Shown here one piece after another: positions 32,487 to 41,491 of a stretch of DNA of 64,000 nucleotides; position 1 is the first letter of the stretch; every line of letters begins with the position of its first letter. The notes below the pieces were generated by a model. The model did no database searches. It was not told the DNA's origin and saw nothing but the letters and a program-made list of their open reading frames with translations. This stretch comes from Haloferax massiliensis (GTDB taxonomy: Archaea; Halobacteriota; Halobacteria; Halobacteriales; Haloferacaceae). Where the stretch lies: the NCBI RefSeq assembly GCF_001368915.1, contig NZ_CSTE01000005.1:140241-204240 (forward strand), read 5' to 3'. The position numbers and the translations under genes were made by a program.

Positions 32487-33829
32487 CCGACGCGTACTAC
32501 TTCATCAGCGACCTCCACATCGGCGGCGACGAGCAACTGGGAAAGGTCGATTTCCTCGACGAGCTTCTGTCGTTCCTGCGGACGCTCGAAGCGACCGACG
32601 AGGACGCCGAACTGATCATCAACGGCGACGCCTTCGGGCTGTGGGAGTTCACCGACGTCGACGGACTCGACAAGTTCGACGCGCTCGTCGAGCGCTATCC
32701 GGAGCTGTTCGACCAGTTCGAAGCGACGGGCGAGCGAATCCCCATCACGCTCATCCCCGGGAACCACGACTACGAGCTCGCGGCCTACCCGGAGTACGTC
32801 GACCGACTGGCCGAGTTCAACGTCACGCTCCGACAGGAGGTCTCGATAACCCGGCGCGTCGGCGACTACGTCGTCCACGTCGAACACGGGATGCAACGGG
32901 ACCCGAACAACCGGATTCCGGACTTCGGAAACCCCCACGCGAACCCCCCGGGCTACTTCGTCAACAGGCAGGTCACGAGCCGCGCCGGCCGGCTCTCCGA
33001 GCGCGGGAAGTTCAACTGGCTCAAAGACGTGCAGGCGGTGACGCCGATGACGCAGATTCCGGCGTGGATGCTGTCGAACTACTTCTATCGGGAGATGAGC
33101 CCGTGGCTCAGATACGTCTCCGCCCCGTTTCTCCTCCTTTTCAACGTCGGCTTTCTCTACGTGCTCGCGTTCGCGCTCGACGCCGCCGGTCTCTGGTCGC
33201 TCCCGATGGACCTCATCGAACGGGTTCTCGGGCTGTTCGGCCCGGTCGGGACGCTGGTCGACCTGCTTTTGACCGCGAATCTCGCCGTCACGCTGTTGTT
33301 GATACTGGTCGCGGTACCGCTTTTCGTCTTCGCGCGCGACGTCCGAAAGACGCTCCGGCGGTTCGGCATCGACCGGCCGGAAGAACGGGAGTCGTCGGCG
33401 GACACCTATCTGACGGCCGCCAGAGAGCTGTTCGCGTCCGACCCGGCGGTCGCGGTGTTCGTCTACGGCCACACCCACCGACCCGCAGTCACCGAAATCG
33501 AAGGCGGGGTCGTCGTCAACACGGGGACGTGGCTGAAGCGACTGCGCCGCGTCGAGTCCGCGTTCGGCGTCCTCCCGCCCGTGTTCTACTCGTGGTACCA
33601 ACTCAACTACGTGCGCGTGTCGGCGACGGAAGACGGCGGGGTCGCCGTCGACTACGAACTCGTCGAGAAGTCCGCGCCGAACGAGGAGACGTGGTTCCAA
33701 CGGCTCGTCACGTCGACACCGAGGCGGGAGGCCGCGATTCCGTCGCGGACGGTCGTCCGGTCGGGCGGGTCGAGCGAGTCGGTTGCGACCGAGTCGATTG
33801 CGACGGAAGCCGACACGGCCGACCGCTGA
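32477..33829 (+). CDS. Membrane-anchored calcineurin-like phosphoesterase
   Basis: A 450-residue protein. The metallophosphoesterase motifs are present in order: DLHIGG (residues 12-17), NGDAFGLWE (near 50), PGNHDYE (near 96), EHGMQRD (near 136) and YGHTHRP (near 331). This corresponds to the UDP-diacylglucosamine hydrolase (LpxH)-like branch of the fold. Two long hydrophobic helices (about 211-235 and 258-285) are inserted between the last two motifs, an unusual layout that ties the enzyme to the membrane. Substrate unknown; a lipid-linked or nucleotide diphosphate is a reasonable guess. The start overlaps the DUF389 gene. Confidence 0.8.
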   Translation: MAVTDAYYFISDLHIGGDEQLGKVDFLDELLSFLRTLEATDEDAELIINGDAFGLWEFTDVDGLDKFDALVERYPELFDQFEATGERIPITLIPGNHDYELAAYPEYVDRLAEFNVTLRQEVSITRRVGDYVVHVEHGMQRDPNNRIPDFGNPHANPPGYFVNRQVTSRAGRLSERGKFNWLKDVQAVTPMTQIPAWMLSNYFYREMSPWLRYVSAPFLLLFNVGFLYVLAFALDAAGLWSLPMDLIERVLGLFGPVGTLVDLLLTANLAVTLLLILVAVPLFVFARDVRKTLRRFGIDRPEERESSADTYLTAARELFASDPAVAVFVYGHTHRPAVTEIEGGVVVNTGTWLKRLRRVESAFGVLPPVFYSWYQLNYVRVSATEDGGVAVDYELVEKSAPNEETWFQRLVTSTPRREAAIPSRTVVRSGGSSESVATESIATEADTADR

Positions 33830-33885
33830 CGGTCCGAACCGCAGACGGGAGGAAACGACATATGACTCGGCGGCGATACTGTGGC

Positions 33886-34746
33886 ATGGCGCAGACGTCC
33901 AGAGACCAGGTGTGGACGGTGGTCGACCCGGATTCCGAGAACCGCTGGGGCGAACGGTTCGAGCGCCTCGTGTTCGTCCTCGCGTCGGCGAACGTCGTCG
34001 CCGTCGTCCTCTCGACGGTCGAGTCGCTGTACGAGCGGTTCGGAGCCTACTTCGACGGCCTGCTCGTCGCGTCCATCGCGCTGTTCACGTGCCTGTACGT
34101 CGTCCGGCTCTGGGCCGCCGGCTCGGCCGCTCCCGACGCCGGACGGAGTCGGTTCGCGTTCGTCCGCGACCCCATCTCGGTCGTCGACTGTTTCGTCATC
34201 GCGACGTTCTGGACCGGACTCCTCTTCGAGATACGGCTGTTCGAGTCGGGGCTGTTCCGCGTCTTGTGGTTGGCTCGCGTGCTGAACCTCTCGTGGTTCA
34301 GACGCTCCCGGCGGCGGTTCAAGCGAGTCCTCGACGCACAGCGCGACGACCTCGGGGTCGCGTTCAGCGGGGCCGGGATGTTGGTCCTCGTCTCGTCGAC
34401 GCTCATGTACTTCGTCGAGGGAAGCGTCCAACCGGACGCGTTCTCGTCGATTCCGGAGACGCTCTGGTGGGGCGTCGTGACGCTCACCACGGTCGGCTAC
34501 GGCGACGTGGTTCCCGTGACGCCGCTCGGGCGTCTGCTCGGCGCTGCGACCATGCTCGGCGGCGTCGCCTTCTTCGCGCTCCCGTCGAGCATCTTGGCCG
34601 CGGGGTTCTTCGCGGAGCGGGCGGGAGAACGGGCGCAGGAGACCGAAGAGACACGGACGACCGACCGAGGACGGCCCGGAGGAAAGCGGGTCGAATGGTG
34701 CCCGTACTGCGGCGAGTCGCTCGACACCGGGTCGTCGCACGGCTGA
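33886..34746 (+). CDS. VGYGD-type ion channel with C-terminal zinc-ribbon-like motif
   Basis: A 286-residue voltage-gated potassium channel-like protein. About six helices are predicted (S1 near 26-46, S2 52-72, S3 96-116, a basic region RSRRRFKRVL in place of a classical S4-S5, then the pore). The selectivity filter is TLTTVGYGDVVP, followed by the inner helix. The C-terminus ends WCPYCGESLDTG, with a CPxCG knuckle that is unusual for a channel. ATG 33,886 is preferred over 33,862 because CATATGAC lies at TATA distance. It follows the phosphoesterase by 57 bases on the same strand. Confidence 0.85.
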   Translation: MAQTSRDQVWTVVDPDSENRWGERFERLVFVLASANVVAVVLSTVESLYERFGAYFDGLLVASIALFTCLYVVRLWAAGSAAPDAGRSRFAFVRDPISVVDCFVIATFWTGLLFEIRLFESGLFRVLWLARVLNLSWFRRSRRRFKRVLDAQRDDLGVAFSGAGMLVLVSSTLMYFVEGSVQPDAFSSIPETLWWGVVTLTTVGYGDVVPVTPLGRLLGAATMLGGVAFFALPSSILAAGFFAERAGERAQETEETRTTDRGRPGGKRVEWCPYCGESLDTGSSHG

Positions 34747-34819
34747 GCCGAACCGACCGGAAGACGGGCCACGCCCGCCGTCAGCAGGGTTTATCGAACA
34801 GGACGTGATATCAACAGGG

Positions 34820-36487
34820 ATGGACGCAGACGCGAACGCTCACACCCTCGGAGAGGGCACGGTAGTGACCGACTCGGCGAGCGGGCTGGCGTACTGGGGG
34901 CCGGCCGTGGCGGTGAGTCTCGCGATGTTCATCGGGGTCATCGACTCGACGCTGATGAACGTCGCGATTCCGTCCATCGTCGCCGACCTCGACACGACCG
35001 TCACGGTCGTTCAGGGCGCGATTTCGTTCTACGCGATGGTCATGGCGGCGCTGATTCTCCCCGGCGGCAAGCTGTCGTCGATGTACGGGATTCGGCGGCT
35101 GATGACCGCGACGCTCCTCGTGTACGGGGTCGGGACGACGCTGGCGGCGCTGAGTTGGAACGTCGTCGTGCTCTACGTCGGCTGGTCGGTCGTCGAGGGG
35201 GCCGCCGCCGCCGTGTTGCTCCCGCTGACGTTCACCGTCCTCCTCGTCAGCTACGAGGGCGCAGACCGGGCGAAAGCCCTCGGTATCCTCGCCGGAGTGA
35301 ACGCCGCGGGTGCCGCGTTCGGACCGCTACTCGGCGGCGCGGTCACGACGTTCGCGAGTTGGCGATGGGGGTTCGGCATCGAGGTGCTAATCGTCCTCGT
35401 CGCGCTCGCGTTCGTCAGGTATCTCCCCGAGGAGTCTCTGAGCGAGACGCCGACGAAACTGGACGTCGGCGGCACGGTCCTCTCGGTGGTGGGGACGACC
35501 GCCCTCGTCGCCGGTGTCCTCTTGGCCGGGCGGTACGGCTGGCTATTGGCCCGCCGGCCGTTCGTCGTCGGCGGCGTGCGACTGGACCTGCTCGGCGCGT
35601 CTCCGACCCTCTGGCTCGTCGGCTTCGGGGCCGTCGCCTTCGCGGGCTTCGTCCAGTACGAGCGCCGCGTCGAGCGCGAGGGCGGGTCGCCGCTCGTCCC
35701 GGTCCGGCTCCTATCGAACGGGCAGTTCACCGCCGGCGTCGTCACGAACGCCGCGCGGTCGCTGGTCCTCGCGGGGTTCATCTTCGTCGTCCCGGTCTTC
35801 CTCCAGTCCGGGGCCGGATACACCGCGTTCGAAACTGGCGTCGCAATGCTTCCGTTCTCCCTCGCGACGTTCGTCGCGTCCATCTTCACGACCGACTGGC
35901 GGCGGGCCGTCGCGCCGAAACTGCTGATTCAGGGCGGCGTCGTGCTCATGGGGGTCGGCGTGCTCGCGCTCGTGTCGCAGACGACGCTCGACGCGACGGT
36001 GACGCAACTCGCCGTACCGATGGGGCTCGTGGGGCTCGGTCTCGGGCTCGTGATGGCACAACTCATCGATATGACGCTCTCGGCTGTCGACCAACGGGAC
36101 TCGGCGGCGGCGTCCGGCCTGCTGAACGCGACGATGATGCTCGGCTACTCGTTCGGGACCGCCATCGTGGGCGCGTACCTGCTCGGGCGCTTTTACGACG
36201 GCGTCGTCGACGGCGTGCTGACCGCCATTAACGCGAGCGTGTCGGCGAGCGAGCGAGGGGCGCTCGTCGTGGCGCTGGAAAACGCCGCCGAGACGGCGAC
36301 CGAAGAGACCCAACGGGCGTTTCTCGCCGGTCTCACACCGGCGCAACGGGAGCTACTGACCGACGTGTTCGACGCCTCGATAGTGCAGGCACAGCGGGAG
36401 ACGCTGTTTCTCCTCGCGCTTTTCGTGTTGCTCGTGCTCCTCGTTTCGACGCTCCTACCGGACGAAGGGACCAGCGGCGACCCGTGA
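34820..36487 (+). CDS. MFS drug:H+ antiporter-2 type exporter (14 helices)
   Basis: A 555-residue membrane protein from the ATG at 34,820 (MDADANAHTLGEGTV); a GTG at 34,805 is in frame, but TTTATCG at about -30 fits the ATG. It has fourteen predicted helices. The DHA2-type motifs are visible: FIGVIDSTLMNVAIPSI in helix 1, GGKLSSMYGIRRL (motif A) after helix 2, and GILAGVNAAGAAFGPLLGG (antiporter motif C) in helix 5. It probably exports hydrophobic compounds using the proton gradient. A large polar loop (about 465-535) lies before the last helix. The gene has no local regulator. Confidence 0.88.
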   Translation: MDADANAHTLGEGTVVTDSASGLAYWGPAVAVSLAMFIGVIDSTLMNVAIPSIVADLDTTVTVVQGAISFYAMVMAALILPGGKLSSMYGIRRLMTATLLVYGVGTTLAALSWNVVVLYVGWSVVEGAAAAVLLPLTFTVLLVSYEGADRAKALGILAGVNAAGAAFGPLLGGAVTTFASWRWGFGIEVLIVLVALAFVRYLPEESLSETPTKLDVGGTVLSVVGTTALVAGVLLAGRYGWLLARRPFVVGGVRLDLLGASPTLWLVGFGAVAFAGFVQYERRVEREGGSPLVPVRLLSNGQFTAGVVTNAARSLVLAGFIFVVPVFLQSGAGYTAFETGVAMLPFSLATFVASIFTTDWRRAVAPKLLIQGGVVLMGVGVLALVSQTTLDATVTQLAVPMGLVGLGLGLVMAQLIDMTLSAVDQRDSAAASGLLNATMMLGYSFGTAIVGAYLLGRFYDGVVDGVLTAINASVSASERGALVVALENAAETATEETQRAFLAGLTPAQRELLTDVFDASIVQAQRETLFLLALFVLLVLLVSTLLPDEGTSGDP

Positions 36488-36948
36488 GCCGTGAGCACAG
36501 CGTCGTTCGCTGTCGTCGCTCTCATCGCTGTCGTCGTCTCAACGAACAATGCGTTGAGTGGGTAGACTGACGTGAGACCGCCATTCAAAATATTTGTTTT
36601 GATAACTTCCTCACCAACAGGTATTGAATAAAAATAGCAATATTGAATTCAGAGACGACTGAGAAGATTTGTCTAAATACCCCTACTCAACCCGCTAAAG
36701 TCACAAATTCTAGAATTTGTAAAATGTTTTCAGATATAATCGTGTGAGTGTCCAACATAACAAAATTAGATTCGGAATCGTAGTTTAAAATATTTATATT
36801 CAAAAGCACGATTTTATTCGGCATCGTTATACAATATCCCCGTTAGTCTGTATCGACCAATTATCGGACGTGAATCCGTATTTGGCAGTAATATGGTATT
36901 TAAGGGACTCAGGGGCCACGGCAGGGCGGACGGGGAGGCGAACAGCTG
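36488..36948. other. AT-rich upstream region of the surface-protein gene
   Basis: A 460-base, strongly AT-rich gap with no gene. It holds a perfect 18-bp palindrome (36,703-36,720), TTTAAAATATTTATA near 36,784, and GGTATTTAAGGG near 36,894, which is the best promoter candidate for the gene at 36,949 with a leader of about 25 bases. Confidence 0.5.
36703..36720. promoter_or_regulatory. Perfect 18-bp palindrome, candidate operator
   Basis: ACAAATTCTAGAATTTGT is its own exact reverse complement. It lies in the AT-rich gap about 230 bases before the surface-protein gene and 215 bases after the MFS stop. Its length and perfection suggest a protein-binding site. Confidence 0.5.
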
Positions 36949-39900
36949 ATGACGAGGGGGGTCGGGATAACGCGACAGCAGGTGAGCACACTCGTGCTGA
37001 CGCTGGTGACGGTGATTTCGCTCGTCGCGTGGGTACCCGTCGGTGCGGCGGCGGTCACGAACGGCGCGGATATCACGCATTCGAACCTCTCGGTGACGCC
37101 GACGACGCTCTACGAGGGAAGCGCCGTCACCGTGAACGTCACCGTCGAAAACACCGGGGCGTCACAGCAACCGTACAACACGACCCTCACCGTCGACGGC
37201 GAGGTCGTGGCGTACCAAACCGGGACACTCAACGCGAGCGAAAGCCGACAGCTCACGTTCACGGAGACGCTCTGGGGGGCGGGGACCTACGACGTCGCCG
37301 CCGGGGGGCTCGCCGCACAGACCGTGACCGTCGAGGCGGCCAACGCGAAGTTCCACGGCGGGCCGGGCAACCTCGGGAACTACCCGAACCAGGAGGGGCC
37401 GCTCACCGAACCCGTGGAAGTCTGGAACGTCTCCGACACCGCCCCGCAGGTGATGCAACCGACCATCGTGGGCGACACGCTCTACACCGCCTTCCACGAC
37501 GGCGGCGAACTCTACGCGTTAGATCCCGAAACGGGAGAGGTGAAGTGGAACGCGACGCCCGGAGGGACTTGGGGTTCGACGTGGACCACGCCCGCCTACG
37601 CCAACGGCGTCCTCTACCTCGGAAGCAACGACTACAAGCTACACGCGATAAACGCGACCGACGGCACCGAAATCTGGAGTTACGAGACGCAGACGAACGT
37701 CCGGTCGGCCCCCGCGGTCGTCGACGGCGTCGTCTACTTCGGGAGCAACGACGGGAACCTGACCGCGGTCGACGCCGACACCGGCGAAGAGCTCTGGTAC
37801 TACACGATGTACCAGCCGGTGCTGGTGGAGTCGAACCCCGCGGTCGTCGACGGCGTCGTCTACGTCTCGGCCGACGACGATAACCTGACCGCGCTGAACG
37901 CCACCACCGGGGCGAAACTCTGGAACTACACGCTCCGCGACGAGAGCCAGTCGGACCCGACGGTCGCGAACGACACGGTGTTCGTCGGGAGCGACAGCAC
38001 GATGGGCGAAACAAGCGGGAACGGAAGCGTGTACGCCATCAACGCGACCGACGGCACCAAGCGCTGGAACTACTCGATGACGGGCGACGTGGATTCGAGT
38101 CAGGTGTACGCCGACGGCGTCGTCTACGCCGGGAGCCGCGGCGGCGAACTCGTCGCGCTCGACGCCGCCGACGGAAGCAGACTCTGGAACGCGTCGGGGA
38201 GCGACTTCCGCGGCGCGCCGGTCGTCGCGGGCGACGTGCTCTACATCACGGATTTCGGTGACTCGACCGTTCGCGCGTTCAACGCGACCGACGGGACGGA
38301 ACTGTGGTCGTACAACTCGCCAGCGAGCAGCCTCTACGCGACGCCGCTCGCGTGGAACGGCTATCTCTACTACGGCAGCGGCAGTCAGTTCCACGCGCTC
38401 GCGGAGCCGGCACCGACCGTCTCGGCGGTCAACGCGACCAATCCCACGGGACAGAACCTTTCCGTGTCGTTCGACTCGTCGCAGGCTCTGACGAACATCT
38501 CCGTCTCGGTCGCCGGCCCGAGTTCGACGGCGTTCACCGAGGCCGACTTCACGGAATCGGGGAGCGAGCCGTACACGTACACGCTCGCGTCGCCGTACGA
38601 GACCGGAAGCGACGGCACCTACACCGTCACGGTCGACACCGCGGAGAACGCCGACGGGCAGGATGGGGCCGCAAGCGAGTCCGACAGCGTCACTATCGAC
38701 ACGGTCGCGCCCGCCGTCGACGCGGGGGCGAACGCCACCGTTGACGAGGACGTGGCGCTCGACTTCAACGCGACGGCGACCGACGCCGTCGGCGTCACGA
38801 GCACCTCGTGGGACTTCGGCGACGGCTCCGCGAACGTGACCGGCAAAAACGCCACTCACACCTTCGCAGACCCCGGCACCTACACGGCGACGTTCACCGC
38901 CAGCGACGCGGCGGGGAACGAGGGAACCGACACGCTGGTCGTGACCGTCAACGACACGACCGCACCCACCGCAGACGCGGGCGCGAACCAGACCGTCGAC
39001 GAGGACACCGCCGTCGACTTCGACGGCTCCGCCTCGACCGACAACGGCGTCATCGACAGCTACGAGTGGGACTTCGACGACGGCTCCGCGAACGCGACCG
39101 GAGCGACCCCGAGTCACACGTTCGCCGACCCCGGTACCTACAACGTCACGCTGAACGTGACCGACACCGGCGGTAACGCCGACGCCGACACGCTGGTCGT
39201 GACGGTCGCCGACGCGACCGCGCCCACCGCCGACGCCGGCGACAACGTGTCGGTCACGGAGGGCGACGCGGTCAAGTTCGATGCCAGCGGGTCGACCGAC
39301 AACGGTGTCCTCAACAGCTACGAGTGGGACTTCGGCGACGGCGCGAACTCGACGAACGCCACCGAGACCCACAGCTACGGCTCGACCGGCACCTACACCG
39401 TCACCCTGAACGTGACTGACGCCGCCGGCAACGTCGATTCGGACACGATGACCGTCACCGTGAACGAAGAATCGTCGTCGTCGTCGTCGTCGTCATCCTC
39501 CTCCTCGTCGGGGGGAACCGCGGAGACGACCGAAGAGACGGACGACGACGCGGACGTCGTCGTCGACACGGCGAGCGAAGGGACGACGAAGCGGTCGGAC
39601 GTGTCGGTGACGAACGTCGACACGACCCGCCCCGTCGTCATCCCGCTCGAACCCCCCGCGACCGACGCCGAGGCCGGCGGGAGCGAGACCAACGAGTCCG
39701 CCGGGGGCGCTGGGGACGCCGCGAGCGCCGACGAATCGGCGTCGACCGCCGCCGAGAACATCTCGGTCGCACAGCTCTCGATGAACGTGAGAAGCGAGGA
39801 CGACTTCACGCTGAGCGTCACGACGTACGAGGCGTCCGAGGACGAGGCCACGAGCGAGCGCTTCCGGCGCGAGACGGGCGCGACCTCGGCGGGCTACGTC

Positions 39901-40611
39901 GTCGTCGACCACTCGATACAGGACGACGACATCGACGACGTGACGTTCACGTTCAGCGTTCGGAAGGACTACTTCGAGACGACGGGCGTCGGCCCGGAGT
40001 CGGTCGCGCTCTACCGCGACGAACAGACGCAGTGGCGCAGGCTCGACGCGAGCCTCGTCGAGGAGTCCGAGTCGCGCTACGTCTTCGAGGCGACCTCGCC
40101 CGGCCTGTCGCGGTTCACCATCGGCTCGACCGTCCCCGTCTTCGAGACGACCGCCGCGGAGGTCACAGAGACGAGCGTGTCGGTCGGAGAGGAAGTCGAA
40201 CTCTCGGTCGACGTGTCGAACCTCGGCGGCGCGGGAGGCTCCCACGAACTCGACTTACTGGTCGACGGCGAGCGCGTCGCCGGCCAGACCGTGGAACTCG
40301 GCGCGTTCGAGAACGGGACGGCCACGCTCAGCTACGCGTTCGACGAGGCCGGAACGTACGAACTCGCGGTCGGCGACCGGGTCGTCGGCAGCGTCACCGT
40401 CGAGGACGCAGGCGAGACCGAGACGGCGGCGTCGGTCGACGACTCGACCGCCGAGGCTACCGGCGGCGAGGCCGTCAGCGGTGAGACCGACGGCGATGAG
40501 ACCGGCGGCGACGACGGCGGCAACGCCACCGGATGGACGCTCGCCGTCGTCGCCGTGCTACTCGCCGCCGGGCTGGGCATCGCCTACCGGCGGCGAGAGC
40601 GCGACGAGTAG
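36949..40611 (+). CDS. Large secreted surface protein with PQQ-like propeller, PKD domains and C-terminal anchor
   Basis: A 1,220-residue exported protein. Signal peptide: residues 1-35 (hydrophobic core VSTLVLTLVTVISLVAWVPV). Then a CARDB-like beta domain (about 40-130), seven or more PQQ/beta-propeller repeats (about 140-485; blades such as LYALDPETGEVKWN and LHAINATDGTEIW), three PKD domains (about 590-840; WDFGDGSANVTG, WDFDDGSANATG, WDFGDGANST), a run of about 13 serines near 843-856, a PGF-pre-PGF-like domain (about 940-1065; SGLSRF-type FEATSPGLSRFTIGS), a second CARDB-like domain, an acidic linker, and one C-terminal membrane helix with RRRERDE. Many NxS/T sequons suggest N-glycosylation. 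It is probably a cell-surface adhesin or binding protein. The usual PGF sorting tripeptide is absent. Confidence 0.85.
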   Translation: MTRGVGITRQQVSTLVLTLVTVISLVAWVPVGAAAVTNGADITHSNLSVTPTTLYEGSAVTVNVTVENTGASQQPYNTTLTVDGEVVAYQTGTLNASESRQLTFTETLWGAGTYDVAAGGLAAQTVTVEAANAKFHGGPGNLGNYPNQEGPLTEPVEVWNVSDTAPQVMQPTIVGDTLYTAFHDGGELYALDPETGEVKWNATPGGTWGSTWTTPAYANGVLYLGSNDYKLHAINATDGTEIWSYETQTNVRSAPAVVDGVVYFGSNDGNLTAVDADTGEELWYYTMYQPVLVESNPAVVDGVVYVSADDDNLTALNATTGAKLWNYTLRDESQSDPTVANDTVFVGSDSTMGETSGNGSVYAINATDGTKRWNYSMTGDVDSSQVYADGVVYAGSRGGELVALDAADGSRLWNASGSDFRGAPVVAGDVLYITDFGDSTVRAFNATDGTELWSYNSPASSLYATPLAWNGYLYYGSGSQFHALAEPAPTVSAVNATNPTGQNLSVSFDSSQALTNISVSVAGPSSTAFTEADFTESGSEPYTYTLASPYETGSDGTYTVTVDTAENADGQDGAASESDSVTIDTVAPAVDAGANATVDEDVALDFNATATDAVGVTSTSWDFGDGSANVTGKNATHTFADPGTYTATFTASDAAGNEGTDTLVVTVNDTTAPTADAGANQTVDEDTAVDFDGSASTDNGVIDSYEWDFDDGSANATGATPSHTFADPGTYNVTLNVTDTGGNADADTLVVTVADATAPTADAGDNVSVTEGDAVKFDASGSTDNGVLNSYEWDFGDGANSTNATETHSYGSTGTYTVTLNVTDAAGNVDSDTMTVTVNEESSSSSSSSSSSSSGGTAETTEETDDDADVVVDTASEGTTKRSDVSVTNVDTTRPVVIPLEPPATDAEAGGSETNESAGGAGDAASADESASTAAENISVAQLSMNVRSEDDFTLSVTTYEASEDEATSERFRRETGATSAGYVVVDHSIQDDDIDDVTFTFSVRKDYFETTGVGPESVALYRDEQTQWRRLDASLVEESESRYVFEATSPGLSRFTIGSTVPVFETTAAEVTETSVSVGEEVELSVDVSNLGGAGGSHELDLLVDGERVAGQTVELGAFENGTATLSYAFDEAGTYELAVGDRVVGSVTVEDAGETETAASVDDSTAEATGGEAVSGETDGDETGGDDGGNATGWTLAVVAVLLAAGLGIAYRRRERDE
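39472..39510 (+). repeat. TCG/TCC trinucleotide microsatellite encoding polyserine
   Basis: About 13 consecutive serine codons, mostly TCG, separate the PKD region from the PGF-pre-PGF-like part. Changes in unit number would stay in frame and alter linker length. Confidence 0.85.
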
Positions 40612-40679
40612 CCCCGAAGCGACCCGATTTTTCGGCGATTCGTGAACAGAATTATTAGTTGAGAGACACGAATGGGAGT

Positions 40680-41120
40680 ATGACCAGATTTCGCGCGCCG
40701 TCCGAACTCCCGTGGCGACGGCGGTACAGCCTCGCCGGCGGACTCGTCGCGGCGGCGTTCGTCTCGTGGAGCTATCTGGACGGGCGGTCGGCGATGTCGC
40801 TGAGCGCCGTGTTCTTCGCCGGACTCGTCGTCGGTGCGCTGGCGAAGCGACGGCACGGAACGGCGACCGGCGTCGGTGTCCGGACGGGACTCGTCGGCGG
40901 CCTCCCCGTCCTCTGGATACTGGCCACCGTGTTCGGAGCCGCCACCGCGCTGTCCGGCCCGACGTGGTTCGTCGTCGGGGGGTGGCTGATGATGCTCGGC
41001 GGGGTCGCCACCGTCGGCCTGCTCGGATTCGGCCTGTCGGCGCTCCTCGGCGAAGCGGGAGCGAGGGTCGGCGCGGCGCTGACGACATATGACCCGCCGT
41101 CGCCGGCGACGAGCGAGTGA
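40680..41120 (+). CDS. DUF5518-like membrane protein
   Basis: A 146-residue protein from the ATG at 40,680 (MTRFRAPSELPWRRRYSLAG); a TATTA stretch lies about 27 bases upstream. Four predicted helices (about 20-36, 42-55, 68-90, 97-125) with the glycine-rich FAGLVVGALAKRRHGTATGVG loop, the pattern of haloarchaeal DUF5518 proteins. The function is unknown. It follows the surface protein on the same strand by 68 bases and has its own promoter, so no operon link is claimed. Confidence 0.7.
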   Translation: MTRFRAPSELPWRRRYSLAGGLVAAAFVSWSYLDGRSAMSLSAVFFAGLVVGALAKRRHGTATGVGVRTGLVGGLPVLWILATVFGAATALSGPTWFVVGGWLMMLGGVATVGLLGFGLSALLGEAGARVGAALTTYDPPSPATSE

Positions 41121-41207
41121 GCGCGTCGGCGGGCGCGACTCCGCAACCGCCCCGAGTCAGGACGAGAAAATAGTCCGGGAGTGACTCGTCCGGGAATGAC
41201 CCCGGCG

Positions 41208-41423
41208 TCAGCGCTGTTCTCGCGCGGCTTCGACCGAGGCGAAGAAGCCGAAGTACGCGACGACGCCCGCACCCAGACAGAGGTAGAACGCCCACTGCGG
41301 CCCGTCGACGACGTCGAACAGGAGCGAAACGACCGTCACCCACGCCAGGGCGAACAGCAGGTCGGTCAGCATGCCCGAGCGGTGCTCGCGCACGTGGGTG
41401 CGAATCGTCTCCGCGAGGCTCAT
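41208..41423 (-). CDS. Small two-helix membrane protein at the end of the acetate cluster
   Basis: A 71-residue protein (MSLAETIRTHVREHRSGML) with two helices (about 19-39 and 44-64) and a charged C-terminus (EAAREQR). No family is recognised. It is the last minus-strand gene after the acetyl-CoA synthetase, symporter and UspA genes, 68 bases beyond the UspA stop, and may belong to the same transcript. Confidence 0.6.
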   Translation of the reverse strand: MSLAETIRTHVREHRSGMLTDLLFALAWVTVVSLLFDVVDGPQWAFYLCLGAGVVAYFGFFASVEAAREQR

Positions 41424-41491
41424 CGGCGGGTCACCCCGTCGGGAGCCGCGGACGGCGCGTTCGTCCTCGCGCGGGTCGTGTCGTGCATGGG

